This document shows, in pieces, positions 46,687-58,300 of a DNA stretch of 64,000 nt. Location of the stretch: NCBI RefSeq assembly GCF_000006565.2, contig NC_031479.1:4924289-4988288 (forward strand), written 5' to 3'. The translations under genes were made by a program, and so were the position numbers. Under the pieces are notes generated by a model. That model worked only from the letters and a program-made list of their open reading frames with translations, was not told where the DNA came from and did not search any database. The first letter of the stretch is position 1; every line of letters begins with the position of its first letter. This DNA is from Toxoplasma gondii ME49 (lineage: Eukaryota; Apicomplexa; Conoidasida; Eucoccidiorida; Sarcocystidae).

Positions 46687-49600
46687 TCATCTACTTTAAT
46701 ATCTGTACAAACATCCGTTCCTGCATGTGTTTAAATAGGAAGGTGCTCCGGGAACACCAGCGCGACACATGGGCCTAGACATCGAACCCAACAGGGAGGA
46801 ACTTGCACAGTCCTGCCATGTACTCATTTTATGTCACCAACGTTCAGAAAACTGCCGAAACAAGCACGAACTGGTGTCCATGAGGTCTCTATAGCGCTTG
46901 AATATATATATATATATATATATGAAAGAATAATTTTTAACATTTCTTTATCGTAGACCGAATCGCATCCATTATACGCATACATTTTCGAATGCCGCTG
47001 CATGTGCAGATGCATGCATATACAGATGCACGGGGAGTGCATGCATGCTTTGGACTATCGCATCTATCGCTGTCTTAACCAACCAGCGCAGTAGTGGAGT
47101 GCAGCGGTCACAACGAACGTAGTTGTCTGTAGTTCAGAATTGTCGCCATGATACTAACGTCTTTGTTCGATGTGAGTTATGCAGAGGACAATTCGGTTAA
47201 AGTTTCTTGGCCTACCAGATGAATGGCCTTGGATGCACTTCGCGAGAGAATTGGGAGAGCGTAAAACCGTAGACTCTCGAGGAAGACATTCACAACTTCT
47301 CCGAGATGGCTAACCAGGTGATCTGTGCTGTCGACCAGTGTCAAGTCTTCCATCCGCGTGGCAGTGTAAATGCGTTCTTGAAGCTATACGCAGCGAAATA
47401 GACAAACAGCAACCCACTACATCAGGTTCTTCTGGCTTCCATGCATGCGCATAAAAGATCTTTTGGTTTCGAACCGAGTTTAGATTACCTTTGCTTCCGC
47501 GGTCTGTAGTATGTTGACGCTGAAACGCACTTTGTATAAAGTTCAAACATAGTGCAGCTTAGTCCTCTGTGTTATGTGAATCAAGCACGTTTCGTCGTTG
47601 TTGATTCTCTCATTGAGATGTTGACAACGCAACCGCTAACCAACGATCGGTTTTCTTTCGACAAAAAGAAACCACGGACGAATGCAGAAGACAATGCAGA
47701 CGAGAGAAAGAAAATTCACGCTGAAAGCCAGAGAAAAAGCGACTTATGAAAAAGAGAAAACGAGACACAAGGGGAGAGAGTGGATGCCGGCAAGAAATAG
47801 TTCCCGACTCTCACCAGCGGGTCTTTCGCGAGCTCGTACAACGCCCAGACGATGGGCAGTGCAGTGTTCTCCGCCGCAAGCAAAAGCAGAGACGCGGTAT
47901 CGCGGATTTCGTCCGCCATTAGACCACGGCGTGTCACAGAGTCTTCAGCTGCCTACGCAACGCATGCAGCAGTGAGAAAAAGGGAACGGAAGCAACTTGA
48001 TGATTGTCGTTGTTCCTGTGTCTCGTCGTCCACCTTCCCCCACGCCCTCAGAGGTAACCAAAAGAATAATTAATCCACACATATACCAGACCGCATGCAC
48101 AGAAACCCCGGCCTTTGGGTCGAGAGGCAGCGACGAAAGACGGACGCCTGGTCCCTGTCCTTCCCCGTTCATACAATTGAAAGCGCGAGTAGAAAAGAAA
48201 TGTCTAGGCAGATATGCGTTTCAGGATATCGTGGAAGTGCCAAAATACCAGCTCATGTGGAGCTATACACCGAGGACAAAAACAAACCTTCCAGCGGCAT
48301 GCAAGGTGGATGAAACAGACGCTCAGTCACGCACCTTGACTGACAGAAAAACCATCTTTCTACATGCGCAGACACTGAAATGTAGGCCTGTACATACACA
48401 TAATGTATATATACTCATATATACATAAATAATATGTATGTATATACATCGATATCAATATATATTATGTACACATATGTATACATATTCAAATTGACGT
48501 AAGCATACTTAGAGACTCTGTAAGGTGAGACACCGGAATGTAGGCGAGTTTCTTACGAGGATTCTGGGCAAGAGTGCATATTGATTCGTCTCGTCCAGCA
48601 TCTGCGTCAGAATGACGGGGGTGCTGGAGAAACAAAGAAACAAGTGTCGCCTTCTCATGGAGAGCAACAACCTTGACCCTTGAAAGCGCAAACTACGGGA
48701 AGAGAGGCGTCCGCACGATCCTTGGTTTTGGCTCGGAGTGTGGCGAGGAATAATGGCAAAATTATCTTACTAACGGGAAAACCTTGATATCTATGACAAG
48801 GAAGACGCCGCAAACGAGCAAGAGCAAGAACAGCCGAGAACAAGAGAGGAAACAATGGAGAAAGACTGAAGAACCCAAAACAACCGGGACTTACGCGTTG
48901 ACCACAGATTTGTATTGGCGGACAAGGGCTCTGTGTGAGGCTGTACAGGCCGCGCCAGAAGAGTCTGTCGGGAGGAAGAGAAGTTCGTAGTTCTCTTTGT
49001 GAAATCTGCTCGTAGTCATCATCGCGTCCACAGTGCTGTAGGGCAAGACACCTGTCTCGTCTCTCTTGGGCTGAAGAAAAAGCCACCCACTAAAACGTGT
49101 CGTGAGGGTCTTCACAGACGTCATTGCAAAACCCTTGTAGAACATCCTGGATTACTAGTAGAGAAGCGAGAACAGATGCGGCTTTAGAACAACCATTTGT
49201 TTCCGTGTCTTCTGCTCTACCACCACAGCCGCAAACAGCCAGATAGAACCAATATCCTCGAATTAAAAGCAAAACTCCTGTTCTCAAACTGACGCAAGTG
49301 AGTAACGACTACACCAAACTAGCAGGACACCTGGGTTTGGTGGAATTTCAGTTATTATATCACGCGTATTTTACTGGGGAGCGAAGGTTCACAAAAGTAA
49401 CTGCTGAAAGCATAGAAGTGGAAAACTCTTCAAGAGGGTTAACTGGAAAACAGTGTCTGGTGTTTGCCCCTTCGCTTTGCACGTGGAAGGAGACGCTGCA
49501 ACAAAAGGAAAATCTCCCACCCATCGAATCGTCGCATCGTCCTCTCTCTTCCTCCGTGTCTTTCCTGCATCCCAACATCTCCGTGCTTCCGCTTTTCCTC

Positions 49601-52223
49601 ATCCCTTATGTGCTCTCGGTGTTCTCTTGGACGTACAGTCAGAGCAAGATGACCCGATGAAGCAACTGCGTGCAGCCCCTGACGGCCAGTAAGCAAATCC
49701 AGCCACAAGTCAACCATCGTCAGCCGCGTGAGCTGCAGCGCATCGACAGCTCGAACGTCATTAAGAACGACGAGCTCCTACAAAACAGTGAACAGGAGCC
49801 AGGAAGTCAGAAAGATGAGCACGGGGCTTAAAACAGAAGTGAGGACGTCGTGAACGCGAACGCCAAAAACAACAGCCGAGTCGATCAAGAACAGAATACG
49901 TGTTCAGCAGCATGCAAGATGCAGTCGAAGCAAACGGACACAGGGAGGATCACTGATATCCGTTTTAGGAGACACGCATGCACTCCTCACAATCAACAAC
50001 AAAACATTGACGTGTGCCTCTCTCTCTCATCCTCAACACCAACGTTCCTTTTATGTTTCTCTGAGAGCGGACACTACACTACACACCGAGACCGATACCT
50101 GGACACACCTATTCTTTCTCACCGATTATAAATATACAGATGTATAAAGACGCATACTCTCACACGAATATACATGTTCATTCGAATGCCGGTATTGTTC
50201 CACGCGCTGAGAAGAACCAATCAAGACATCCGCGTGTCAGCAGACATGTGTGCAACTGGCCTTCATCCTTACTTTTCGAAGGACCTCGAGGAGATCCATA
50301 AGAGGCTTCATCGTTCCATTCGTCGCCTGGTGGGTGGTGAAGGTCGAGAGAATTCTTCTGTGGAGGCGGGCCCTTTGTTCGTCTTCGATGGCGATTACGC
50401 TGTCGCTTATCACGTCAAACGCCTGCACCCACTCAGGGTTCCTCACCTGCACGTCGCAACTCAAACCAACGTTTCTGCGTCTCTACATCTAAATATACAT
50501 GTAGGTGTATCTATATACACGTACAAAAAGGAAGGTGGATAAAGCGGATAAAGGGGATAGCCCTTCACAAACCTCTGTATCAAAGTACACATGGACGAGG
50601 CAGTGTTTCTCCCGACTTCCTCATGCGAAGTCATATATACATATATTTATTGATACTTATCATATATACATGGATCTATACACAGTAGAAATCAGCTATG
50701 TATGTATTAAGAGATATGACCAAGGAACCGTTGTTTTTCGAGGTCTCGATCACTTCAGTGTTCGTGAGTCGTAGGTATGTGGCTGTGTCAGAATCGACAA
50801 AGGGGCAGTTGTCTATAACAGTACATCCGACCAAGCGCGATGCATGTGCTTTGGACTGACCAAGCTTCCGCTCCGCCTCAGTAGTTCATTAATCACATTC
50901 CAGTCACTGGTGACGAAGAGAAGGCCAAAGGGATTCTTCGTCAACGACGCAAGAGAGAATTGAAGAGGCAGGCGAATAAAACAGTTAGGCCCCACTGTCT
51001 GGCGCAGACGAGAGAAGTAATGTCGTTTGTCTCCTTTCCGGACATGCCTACGTAAAAACATCGATGGACACAGACACTCTGCAGAGAGTTCTCCAAACAA
51101 CGTACATAATATACATTTTTATCTTTCACAGATCGATGTGGGTTGGTTTTTGAAGAGGCTCACTGAGAAACCACGCATATCTATGCGGAAGGTTCTTTGC
51201 ATAATCGCGGACACTGTCACCGGCCCACAAATTCAAGGAGACGTGTACAGATTTGTTTGTCTTTCTCCTCCTGGTAGGGACTCGGTTAAGCAGAACAGAT
51301 GCGACGGAAGCCAGTTCCGTACACTGATCGCGAGGTTCTAAGTTCAAGGATTGTGACGTTAGCTCTTGCTTCGACCGAAGAGAAAGACCCACTTTTCGAG
51401 CTCTTTTTTGTCGCCGTTGAGCCACGTGGACGTCTCCGGCTGGGGCAAGCTCCACACTTTCACGTGCTGCACAAAGGGGTAGATAAGATACACCCAAGAG
51501 GCGGCGCCCGCCACGGCTACTGCGCCGATACTGAGAACTCGCAACCTGGAAAAGAAAGGAGGGAACCGGGAAACAGACGCTTGTAAAAACTCGAAAAACA
51601 ACAGAAGAAAAAGAAAGGAGAGAGGGTAGAGAGACAGAACCACAGGATAAGAAAACCACAGGAGATCGAATAGCCAGAAGACCACGAATTAAAAAGAGAT
51701 GTCAAACACACTAGAAACGCATGTAAAGTACAGAAATGATGAGGGTGAAAACATGTGAGAAACGATAAATGAATAAACACAATTGGGAAGGGTATACATT
51801 TGAAAAGAAAACGAGTCGTTCTTCCCCTAACGGCTGATATCCGTCTCTTGTTTTCGCATACATCACCCTACGACCCACTTGTACGTACTACAACACGGTC
51901 ACTGTTCCTATTCGAAAAAAGCGCCCGAGTTTGTGCCCTACAGACACAGGCAAAGAACACACATTTGTTTTGTTCGTTTACCTCCACCTCTGAGTAGCTT
52001 CGTCGTTCGACCCCCAGTACACAACATTCCTGAAGAGGTCTTGGACGCTCGTGGGGACATAGCGGAGTAGATCCGAAGGCGTACTAAGTTCCGACATGTT
52101 GAGGACAGGGTTTAGAATTTCTGACAGAAACAAGGCAGCCAACACACCAACGGAAACCACACACAGTAAACGCAGAGATCTACTTCTTCGTGCGACGTGT
52201 GCTACAGAGACAGTGAACACCAT
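46195..52223 (-). CDS. Cytochrome P450, ten exons
   Basis: P450s are haem-thiolate mono-oxygenases. Exons in coding order: 52223-51982, 51545-51393, 51047-50861, 50446-50273, 49777-49637, 49070-48895, 48623-48557, 47952-47815, 47383-47216, 46473-46195 (574 aa, a normal P450 length). Phases agree at all nine junctions. Hallmarks: I helix LLLLAAENTALP (AAENT about 406-410), K helix ESLR (ExxR, about 462-465), a PDRF-type meander (FNPDRF), and haem loop PFGFGTRKCLGERLA with the ligand Cys at about 541. The N terminus begins MVFTVSVAHVARRSRSLRLL, a basic amphipathic start followed by hydrophobic segments in exons 1 and 2. That could be a mitochondrial presequence or a membrane anchor. An in-frame ATG at 52265 would add 14 residues. 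T. gondii is reported to carry a single, mitochondrial P450, and I believe this is it. No substrate can be inferred. Confidence 0.9.
46654..46682. repeat. (AT)n microsatellite in P450 intron 9
   Basis: Pure AT alternation within the intron between the K-helix exon and the haem exon. Confidence 0.9.
46901..46923. repeat. (AT)n microsatellite in P450 intron 9
   Basis: Second AT run in the same intron, about 220 bases from the first. Confidence 0.9.
46985..47050. repeat. TGCATGC-rich cluster in P450 intron 9
   Basis: Several overlapping gcatgc or tgcatg words occur here (gatgcatgcatat, gtgcatgcatgcttt). TGCATGC is a word often found in apicomplexan promoters and bound by some ApiAP2 proteins. 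Here it may simply be simple-sequence DNA. Confidence 0.6.
48390..48490. repeat. AT-rich tata/tgta simple sequence in P450 intron 7
   Basis: Degenerate alternation of ta, tgta and cata units between the exons at 48623-48557 and 47952-47815. Confidence 0.8.
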
Positions 52224-52378
52224 GGATCTCTGTATTTCCAGCCCAGTACATGGTTGGGCAGTCATTTGGTGTCATGTCCAGCCTGCACTCAAGACGGTAC
52301 CAAGAAAGAGAAGTGCGCTCGTCACCAATTTTTGTCGAAACAGGGTGGAAGTGGTATACGCCGTACAGTTGTAAATGC

Positions 52379-52409
52379 ATATATATATATATATATATGT
52401 ATATATATG
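52379..52409. repeat. (AT)n microsatellite upstream of the P450 start
   Basis: AT alternation about 155 bases upstream of the P450 ATG at 52223, so within its probable promoter or 5' UTR. Confidence 0.9.
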
Positions 52410-54575
52410 GAAAAAGCACAAGCCGGAAAAAGTGCATTACAAATCGGAGAATGCTGCTGCTACCTGGTTTTTGTGCGTACACACATGGCACATGGTGACC
52501 GCCATCGTATGACAGCCACGATGCAAAGTTGGCACGTCAGACGCCCTTGCGCTCTCCACCAACGTAATCGTATGAGAGGCGAGAACGGAACCCGCAGTAA
52601 TTCCTCCACGGCCATATGATTTCCCTCTGCGGTTACCAGTGTCAAGGAGGCAAGGGGAACTTAAGAAAAATGACATTCCGGATTGGTCTCACAGGATACC
52701 TCTTGTCGCTGTTACAGTGGGTATCAGATGCGCCGGGGGAAAGACTTGTCAACGTGGACGAGGATATATCCGTAGCATGTGACAGACTCACAAGAGACCT
52801 AATACAGAGAAGATACACCATTAAACGGCGGCCGAGACAAAGGCTTTTCTTCATACAGGAAAAATTGCTCCTCACCTCTCCAGACAACACGCCGCTTTTG
52901 CTTAAAATCGAGCCTGTGTGTTCAGCAGCGGTGCGCAAATCTTTCACCCGCAGAACAGCCAAGTCGAAAACCCCATTAACTTCGTCTACAGCTTCTGGCA
53001 AAAAAGCTGCTAGCTTTTGGGAGCTGACGCAAACAGCGCGAAAGATGAACCGGCTGTGTCCCGTCACAGCTTCATCTAGCCGTCAACTGAGGAAAACCAC
53101 AGAATTACCAAATCGCTAAGAACGCGCAAGGCCGCGGTAGAGTGCTACAGACGCACGCAGACAGACACACAAAAGACACTGTATGTAAAGCCAGCAAAGT
53201 GCGAAAAGACGAAACAGTTTCCGCGTTTTGGCCACACAAACGCATCTAGCTACCCGAACCAGCGAAGTTCCGACCCGGTCCCCGCTCATATCTCTCCCCG
53301 CTTGCTCTAGCGTTTTGACTCCCATTTCTCACTGTTTCCCTCTCTGCAGCGCAGTTAGTTATCTCGCGATGAATAGAAATTGCATCCATCAGAATCCAGT
53401 TGTATCACGCCTGTTTTTGATAGTGTTTACGCGATGTGCCAGTGTGATTCTGTCACAGAGATTGAGAGGAACCCACGTGCTTTGTTTGCATCTGTTTAAC
53501 CGCCAAGCAACAGGGGGTCAGGCCTTTGACGTTCCAGCTGAGAACTCGGTTTGGGGGCGTACAGTTGAAGCCAACACGTCCGTAAGCATGCAACTTAAGA
53601 AGCTTCTGGCCGGATCGGGACGGAAAATCGGCACCAAAACTGAAAAAAAAGGCTGAAAAAACCCGAACGTCGAAAGCCTCGCTGAGAGACCGCTAAGGGG
53701 ACGTAGCAGTTGGTAGACGACTTCAACGTCACCGCAGTCTCACACGCGATGTCAACTCACGCGCATGTCAGAAGACGCCCTTTACATGCCATGCGTTGTG
53801 CTGGGCAGCACACAAGTACGTACTTAATGCATGTCCGCTTAAGAAGACAAGATCGGACCACAAATTTCCCGAGTACGCCAAAAGCCGCTATGGATAGATA
53901 TCTAGACTGGTCTCCCTTTCTCCGCTGTACCACACCAAACACGTCTGCCGTGCTCGACAGAAAATACTCATCGTAAATACAGAGGGTTGGAATGCAGTTG
54001 GTTCCACAACGCTCTCCCACCCTACTCCAGTGCTGCGGCTTCGAGCCGAAGAAGGGCTTTTCATCTGCTAGAAATCATTGCAGTGTCGAAGTGCAGTATG
54101 GACCGCCACCGTGTCTGTAGCTCTGAAATGAAAGGTGCAGGGACAGGGATTCATGCTGGAGGTTATACCGGTGCTTCCTGACGGAGCACATAGACAGTTG
54201 ATGCTTCACTGGTAAGTCGACACTGCGTAACAATAGTGGAAATGTCTGAATTAACGAGTGTCTGATAAGCCAAAGTCTACCACTGCAGTGGCAGTGCGCC
54301 ACGTGAGACTTGACAACAGACGGGCAGATCGGATAGTGTCACTTCTGTGCGGGAAGACGATGTAATCCTTCGACGTCATTGGCCAGCAGCCAGAAAGCAG
54401 CTCTGGGTGCCATGTTGCAGCAATTTTGGGACTACTGCCTTTCCTGGTTGACTGTGTTACTGCCTTGAACTCTAATCTGCCCAGATGCAATTGCGTTGCG
54501 CCATGCTGCCGTCTGATTGAGTGTCTCATCTGTGTCCGTTCGGAAAAGTGTAACGGTTTCCTGCAGGGAAGAAAA

Positions 54576-54615
54576 CTGCTCCTTAAGGAACAAGTCTGCT
54601 CCTTAAGGAACAAGT
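54576..54615 (+). repeat. Perfect 20-bp tandem duplication
   Basis: The unit ctgctccttaaggaacaagt occurs twice head to tail with no mismatch. Each copy contains the palindrome ccttaagg. It lies in the divergent region between the P450 and EF-hand genes. Confidence 0.95.
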
Positions 54616-55946
54616 CTGGTGCGACGTTAGTCGCGCAAGCACACATTTAGGTCCTTGATGGGGGTGAATTTGGCTTCCGTTTTCTACCAATTAGATGCCG
54701 CGGTATCAAAAGGCTCTTCAAATCCACTAGCAATCACTGATGCATGTCGGCACACAACTGGTTTCACCAGTATGTCCTGTATCCCTATGCCTGCAGTCAT
54801 CGTGGCATTCTGCTGATTCCTTCACTGGCCTAGCTCCACGGTGTCTGGTCGTAAACCAAGCGTGCGCGTCCTTCGTTGAGCCATGTATGTGTCTGTGAGT
54901 GTTTGGTGCACAATCCGTGTTCTAAGTTGCTGAGATCGTTTATGATCTGTAACAAACTTCTTGCCCCGATTCTGTCATAGCATTCATACACCCCCCTCTA
55001 TGCACGGTGACGGCAGAGTAGCTAGCTGAGACCGGAGAAAAAGCGTGTTTCTTTGCATGGGCTGCGGTCCGTCAAGACGAGACTGAGAGTCTTGATGAAG
55101 GATCGATGCATCACTGGCAATTGTGCGAAAACATGTCTTTACTGAAGTACATTTTTGTTTAGGTAGCAGTTTACCTTTTTTCCTTAAGGGTCTTTGTGGT
55201 CTTGCTCGACCTTTTTATCGTCAATCCGGGCGCGGCCACCGCAAGTGCTCGGATTCTCGTCGCTTCCTCGCAGAGTAAGAAGGTTTCACGGAAATCTGGT
55301 AACCATTCCGGTCTAAAAAAGGCGCATCATGCCCTGTTTTTTCGTGCTTCCGAATTCTCTTCCCCGTTAAACTTGCCACCACGTGACGAAGTGTCTTATC
55401 GGGGTGCATCCAAAAGACCAAATCGACGGCTTGTTTTCGGTTTGCCCGGAAGAAGTGTAACGAAGCAAGAAGCTGCTTCCATCGTCTCCATACGAAACAC
55501 TCAGCCTCTTTGCCTCCGAACGAATGCTTTTTTGCACTACCGTCTGTCTTTGTCCTTCCCCTGCGTCTTCGCTTCTTCACCAGTCAGCACCGTTTTTTCG
55601 ACAGAAGCAACGGCAGCGAACTCGTTCCTACGCATGAGGATTGTGCGTCAACTGCGTAACTTATCGTCAACAACAGAACTCTGTTACTCGAAAGCACTGT
55701 ATTCAGAATCAGACAGCTTCCAAGTCCTAACCCCAACCAAGCAGCTTTATTCTTTTGCATCTTCTTCGTTCTCTGCTATAGTTACTGGGGTCGTGTCCAT
55801 TAGCGAAAGCGCATGTGTGCTAAGAGTTCTTGAGCAAACATCATGCCGGTTTCTCCAGTCCTTACTCTCTCTCTCTTTGCATTCTGTTGCATCTTTTGTT
55901 TTAGTTGAAAGGTGATAAAGTTCGTTGAGACGTTCTGGGTGTCAAG

Positions 55947-58300
55947 ATGAGCAACGTCGTTCGACCTATCAAGCTCCAAGAGCAACATCTCCGTCTCATT
56001 TAGTAAGGTTCAGGCTCGGACTTTTTTTCTCCCACCAAAGTCCTGCGCATTGCCTTTTCTCGCTCTCCCAGACGGTGCATTTTCAAGGACAGCGCGAGTC
56101 TGGCTAGACTACATCCTGTGGTCGTCCCCGGCGTTTCTAGAACTCCCTCCCATGTTTTTTCTCCTTTGCATTCCCTACTTTTTCTGTGTGTCTTATCTCT
56201 CCGTGAGCAACTTCGGTCTCCTGCAGAATACGCAAGGTCTTCCGGCGATTGTATAAAGCTTTCTTTCCTGTATTGGTGTCGCAGTGCATCATTCTGCCGT
56301 TGTTCGTCTATTCCGCTCTATCCCTCCGTCTGCCGGTCGCTGCCTCGCCAGCCATATTGACTTTTCTCATGAATTACAACGAACATGACAGAAATTACCT
56401 TTTTCTGACGTCACGAGAGCTAGCTGGATTTCTTCGTTGTTTTTCGTCCGTCACCCGTTTCCAGGGATTTCCTCCTCCGTTGTTTGTAGCGACGACTTTC
56501 GTCTTCTTGACGAGAACCGTGACGGCTACATTGACCACAGCCAGGTACGCACAGAGTTGTGCTGGTCTTCATTACACTCAACCCGTGTTGCACGTTTTGT
56601 CTTGTTTGTCAGTTTCGCTCTCTTTTGTGTCTCTACTTGAGTCACCGTTTTAAGAAAGCATTTCTGCTTCGTCTGTGTGCTCTCGGTTTCTCCTGCAGTA
56701 TGCCACACTGGTACGCGCTCTAGGTCAGACTGTGTCTGACAGCGAAATTGATCGATCTTGGAAAAGTAAGGAGCACAGGACGAGAGTTGTCTCATTTTTC
56801 TCGAACTTCATGCATGTCGCCCTGAAGTTTATTAGAGAAGATAACAAAGACACGTTCAAGGAAAGAAGAGCTTGTTAGCGGTAAAAGTTGATCAAAAGAA
56901 GAGTGAGGACCTGCCGCCGGACTACCGTGCGCGTCGAAAGCTGTTTCCAAGGTGTTTGTGGAGATATGAAGACAGGATACGCAGACAACCACAGAAAGAA
57001 CCGAACGAGAAAGGAAGAAATCTTTGGCATCCGTATTCTACCTTTGCCCGACAGCGGACCGCGTGTTCGTATCGGGATTCCCACACAGGAAGATGTCGGA
57101 GGGGGGGCGACCTTCGATACGAGAACAAAGACCTTTCTATCTGAAACGTACATAAATACATCCGAAATTATGTGACCTACCGTTGAGTTTTGTGCTAGGA
57201 TTTACTTTACCGTTGCTGTTACCTTCCGTTTTGCGCGTTGTCTTCCACAACCCCTCGCTGACTTTTCCCCCAGTGTTCTTCCGGACTTGTCCGCAAGGTC
57301 TGTTCCGTTTGTGTGCAGTTGCACTTGAAGAGCAACGCAAACAGAATGAAGAAACTAAAGCTGCTCTTGAAAAAAAGGAGGCACTGGCGAAGAAGGAAGC
57401 TGCAGGAACGCTCGGACTCCCGAAGAAACAGCCGCCGTCTGGCCCTGTAGCCCCTCCTCCAAGTCAGTTTTCTCATCTTTCGGCTTTGTGTTTGTCGATT
57501 TACGTTTTTTGTTGCTGTCTGTGTTTCCTTCTGGCGTCCTCCGCTGCTGTTTCTGTGTATGCGCGCCGCCGTGCCCTGTACGTGGCTATTCGTAGCTTGT
57601 CGCCTCTGTAGACGTACGGTTGTCGGTTCACTCGTCCCCAACCGCACATCACCGCCGAGGCCGAATCACGTCCAGCTTTAGATATTCACGCAGACATGCT
57701 TTGGTGCGTCTGATTATTGACCTGCAAATTCAGACTTTATGTATGTGCATCCTTCTCTTGCACGACTGCCTACATCTTCTCTATATTTGAAAAAATAATG
57801 CGTATGTATGCCTGTGTGCCTATGATGCCACTATGGGTTGACGTGTAGTCGACTTGTTTATCTCTACCACGTTGTGGTTTTCTAATCTTATCACGACGCC
57901 GGGGGTTTGATGAGACGATGTGGTTCAGGTCTCTTTGACCTGCCGACGTAGGTGAACGTATTCGTGTGCGAGCACGTTTGGATACCTGCAAATTTTTGCA
58001 TGGATGCACGCATCTGGCTTTTGTATTCGGGATCTCTTTGTTCCAGATGAAATAAACTTTCAAGTCTTCACAAAGGTGTTTGCGGATAACTACAATCCGG
58101 TAGTATCCGAGAAGGTCCTCCGTCAAGCGTTTCAGCTGTTCGACCCCAAAAACACCGGAAAGCTCTCTGTGCAACAGTTGCAAGAAATCGTTACACACAG
58201 GGCAGAGCCTCTGTCGAAAGCGGAGTTCGACGAGCTGCTTCTCCTCGCGGGGCTCGACGGGCAAAGAAACTTTGATTATTCTCAGTTAGCCAAGAAGTAA
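55947..58300 (+). CDS. EF-hand protein, myosin light chain/calmodulin type, five exons
   Basis: Exons: 55947-56002, 56490-56544, 56699-56765, 57319-57462, 58047-58300 (191 aa), with phases matching. The start ATG is followed by MSNVVRPIKLQEQHLRLI. The first EF-hand loop is DENRDGYIDHSQ (residues 26-37), with Asp/Asn/Asp ligands but Gln instead of Glu at position 12, followed by LVRALGQTVSDSEID, very like the calmodulin N lobe. The C lobe has VFTKVFADNY, AFQLFDPKNTGKLS and LLLLAGLDGQRNFDYSQL; its loops lack several calcium ligands. Between the lobes is an insertion (about 60-107) of Lys/Glu-rich helix and then Pro-rich KKQPPSGPVAPPPS. Loss of calcium ligands and overall layout suggest a myosin light chain that binds an IQ motif. 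T. gondii has a family of MLC proteins, and the position suggests one of them (possibly MLC7), but this is not certain. Confidence 0.85.

Larger units (their letters stand above)
52224..55946. other. Divergent region between the P450 and EF-hand genes
   Basis: About 3.7 kb separates the two divergent starts. It holds an AT microsatellite, a 20-bp tandem duplication and open frames of no recognisable family (53067-52642 minus, 53228-53656 plus, 55196-55915 plus). The last is Ser-rich, lacks an ATG and is probably 5' UTR of the EF-hand gene. Confidence 0.5.

Noticed and set aside
44281..46734. Frames containing runs of Ile-Tyr
   Set aside because: The Ile-Tyr runs are translations of AT microsatellites and not protein signal.
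49093..49183. Possible extra P450 exon with LASLLVIQDVLQGF
   Set aside because: It looks helical but needs a phase that breaks the join between exons 5 and 6, which fits without it.
55196..55915. 239-codon plus-strand frame just upstream of the EF-hand gene
   Set aside because: No ATG at its start, Ser-rich composition and a stop before the EF-hand ATG; best read as open 5' UTR sequence.
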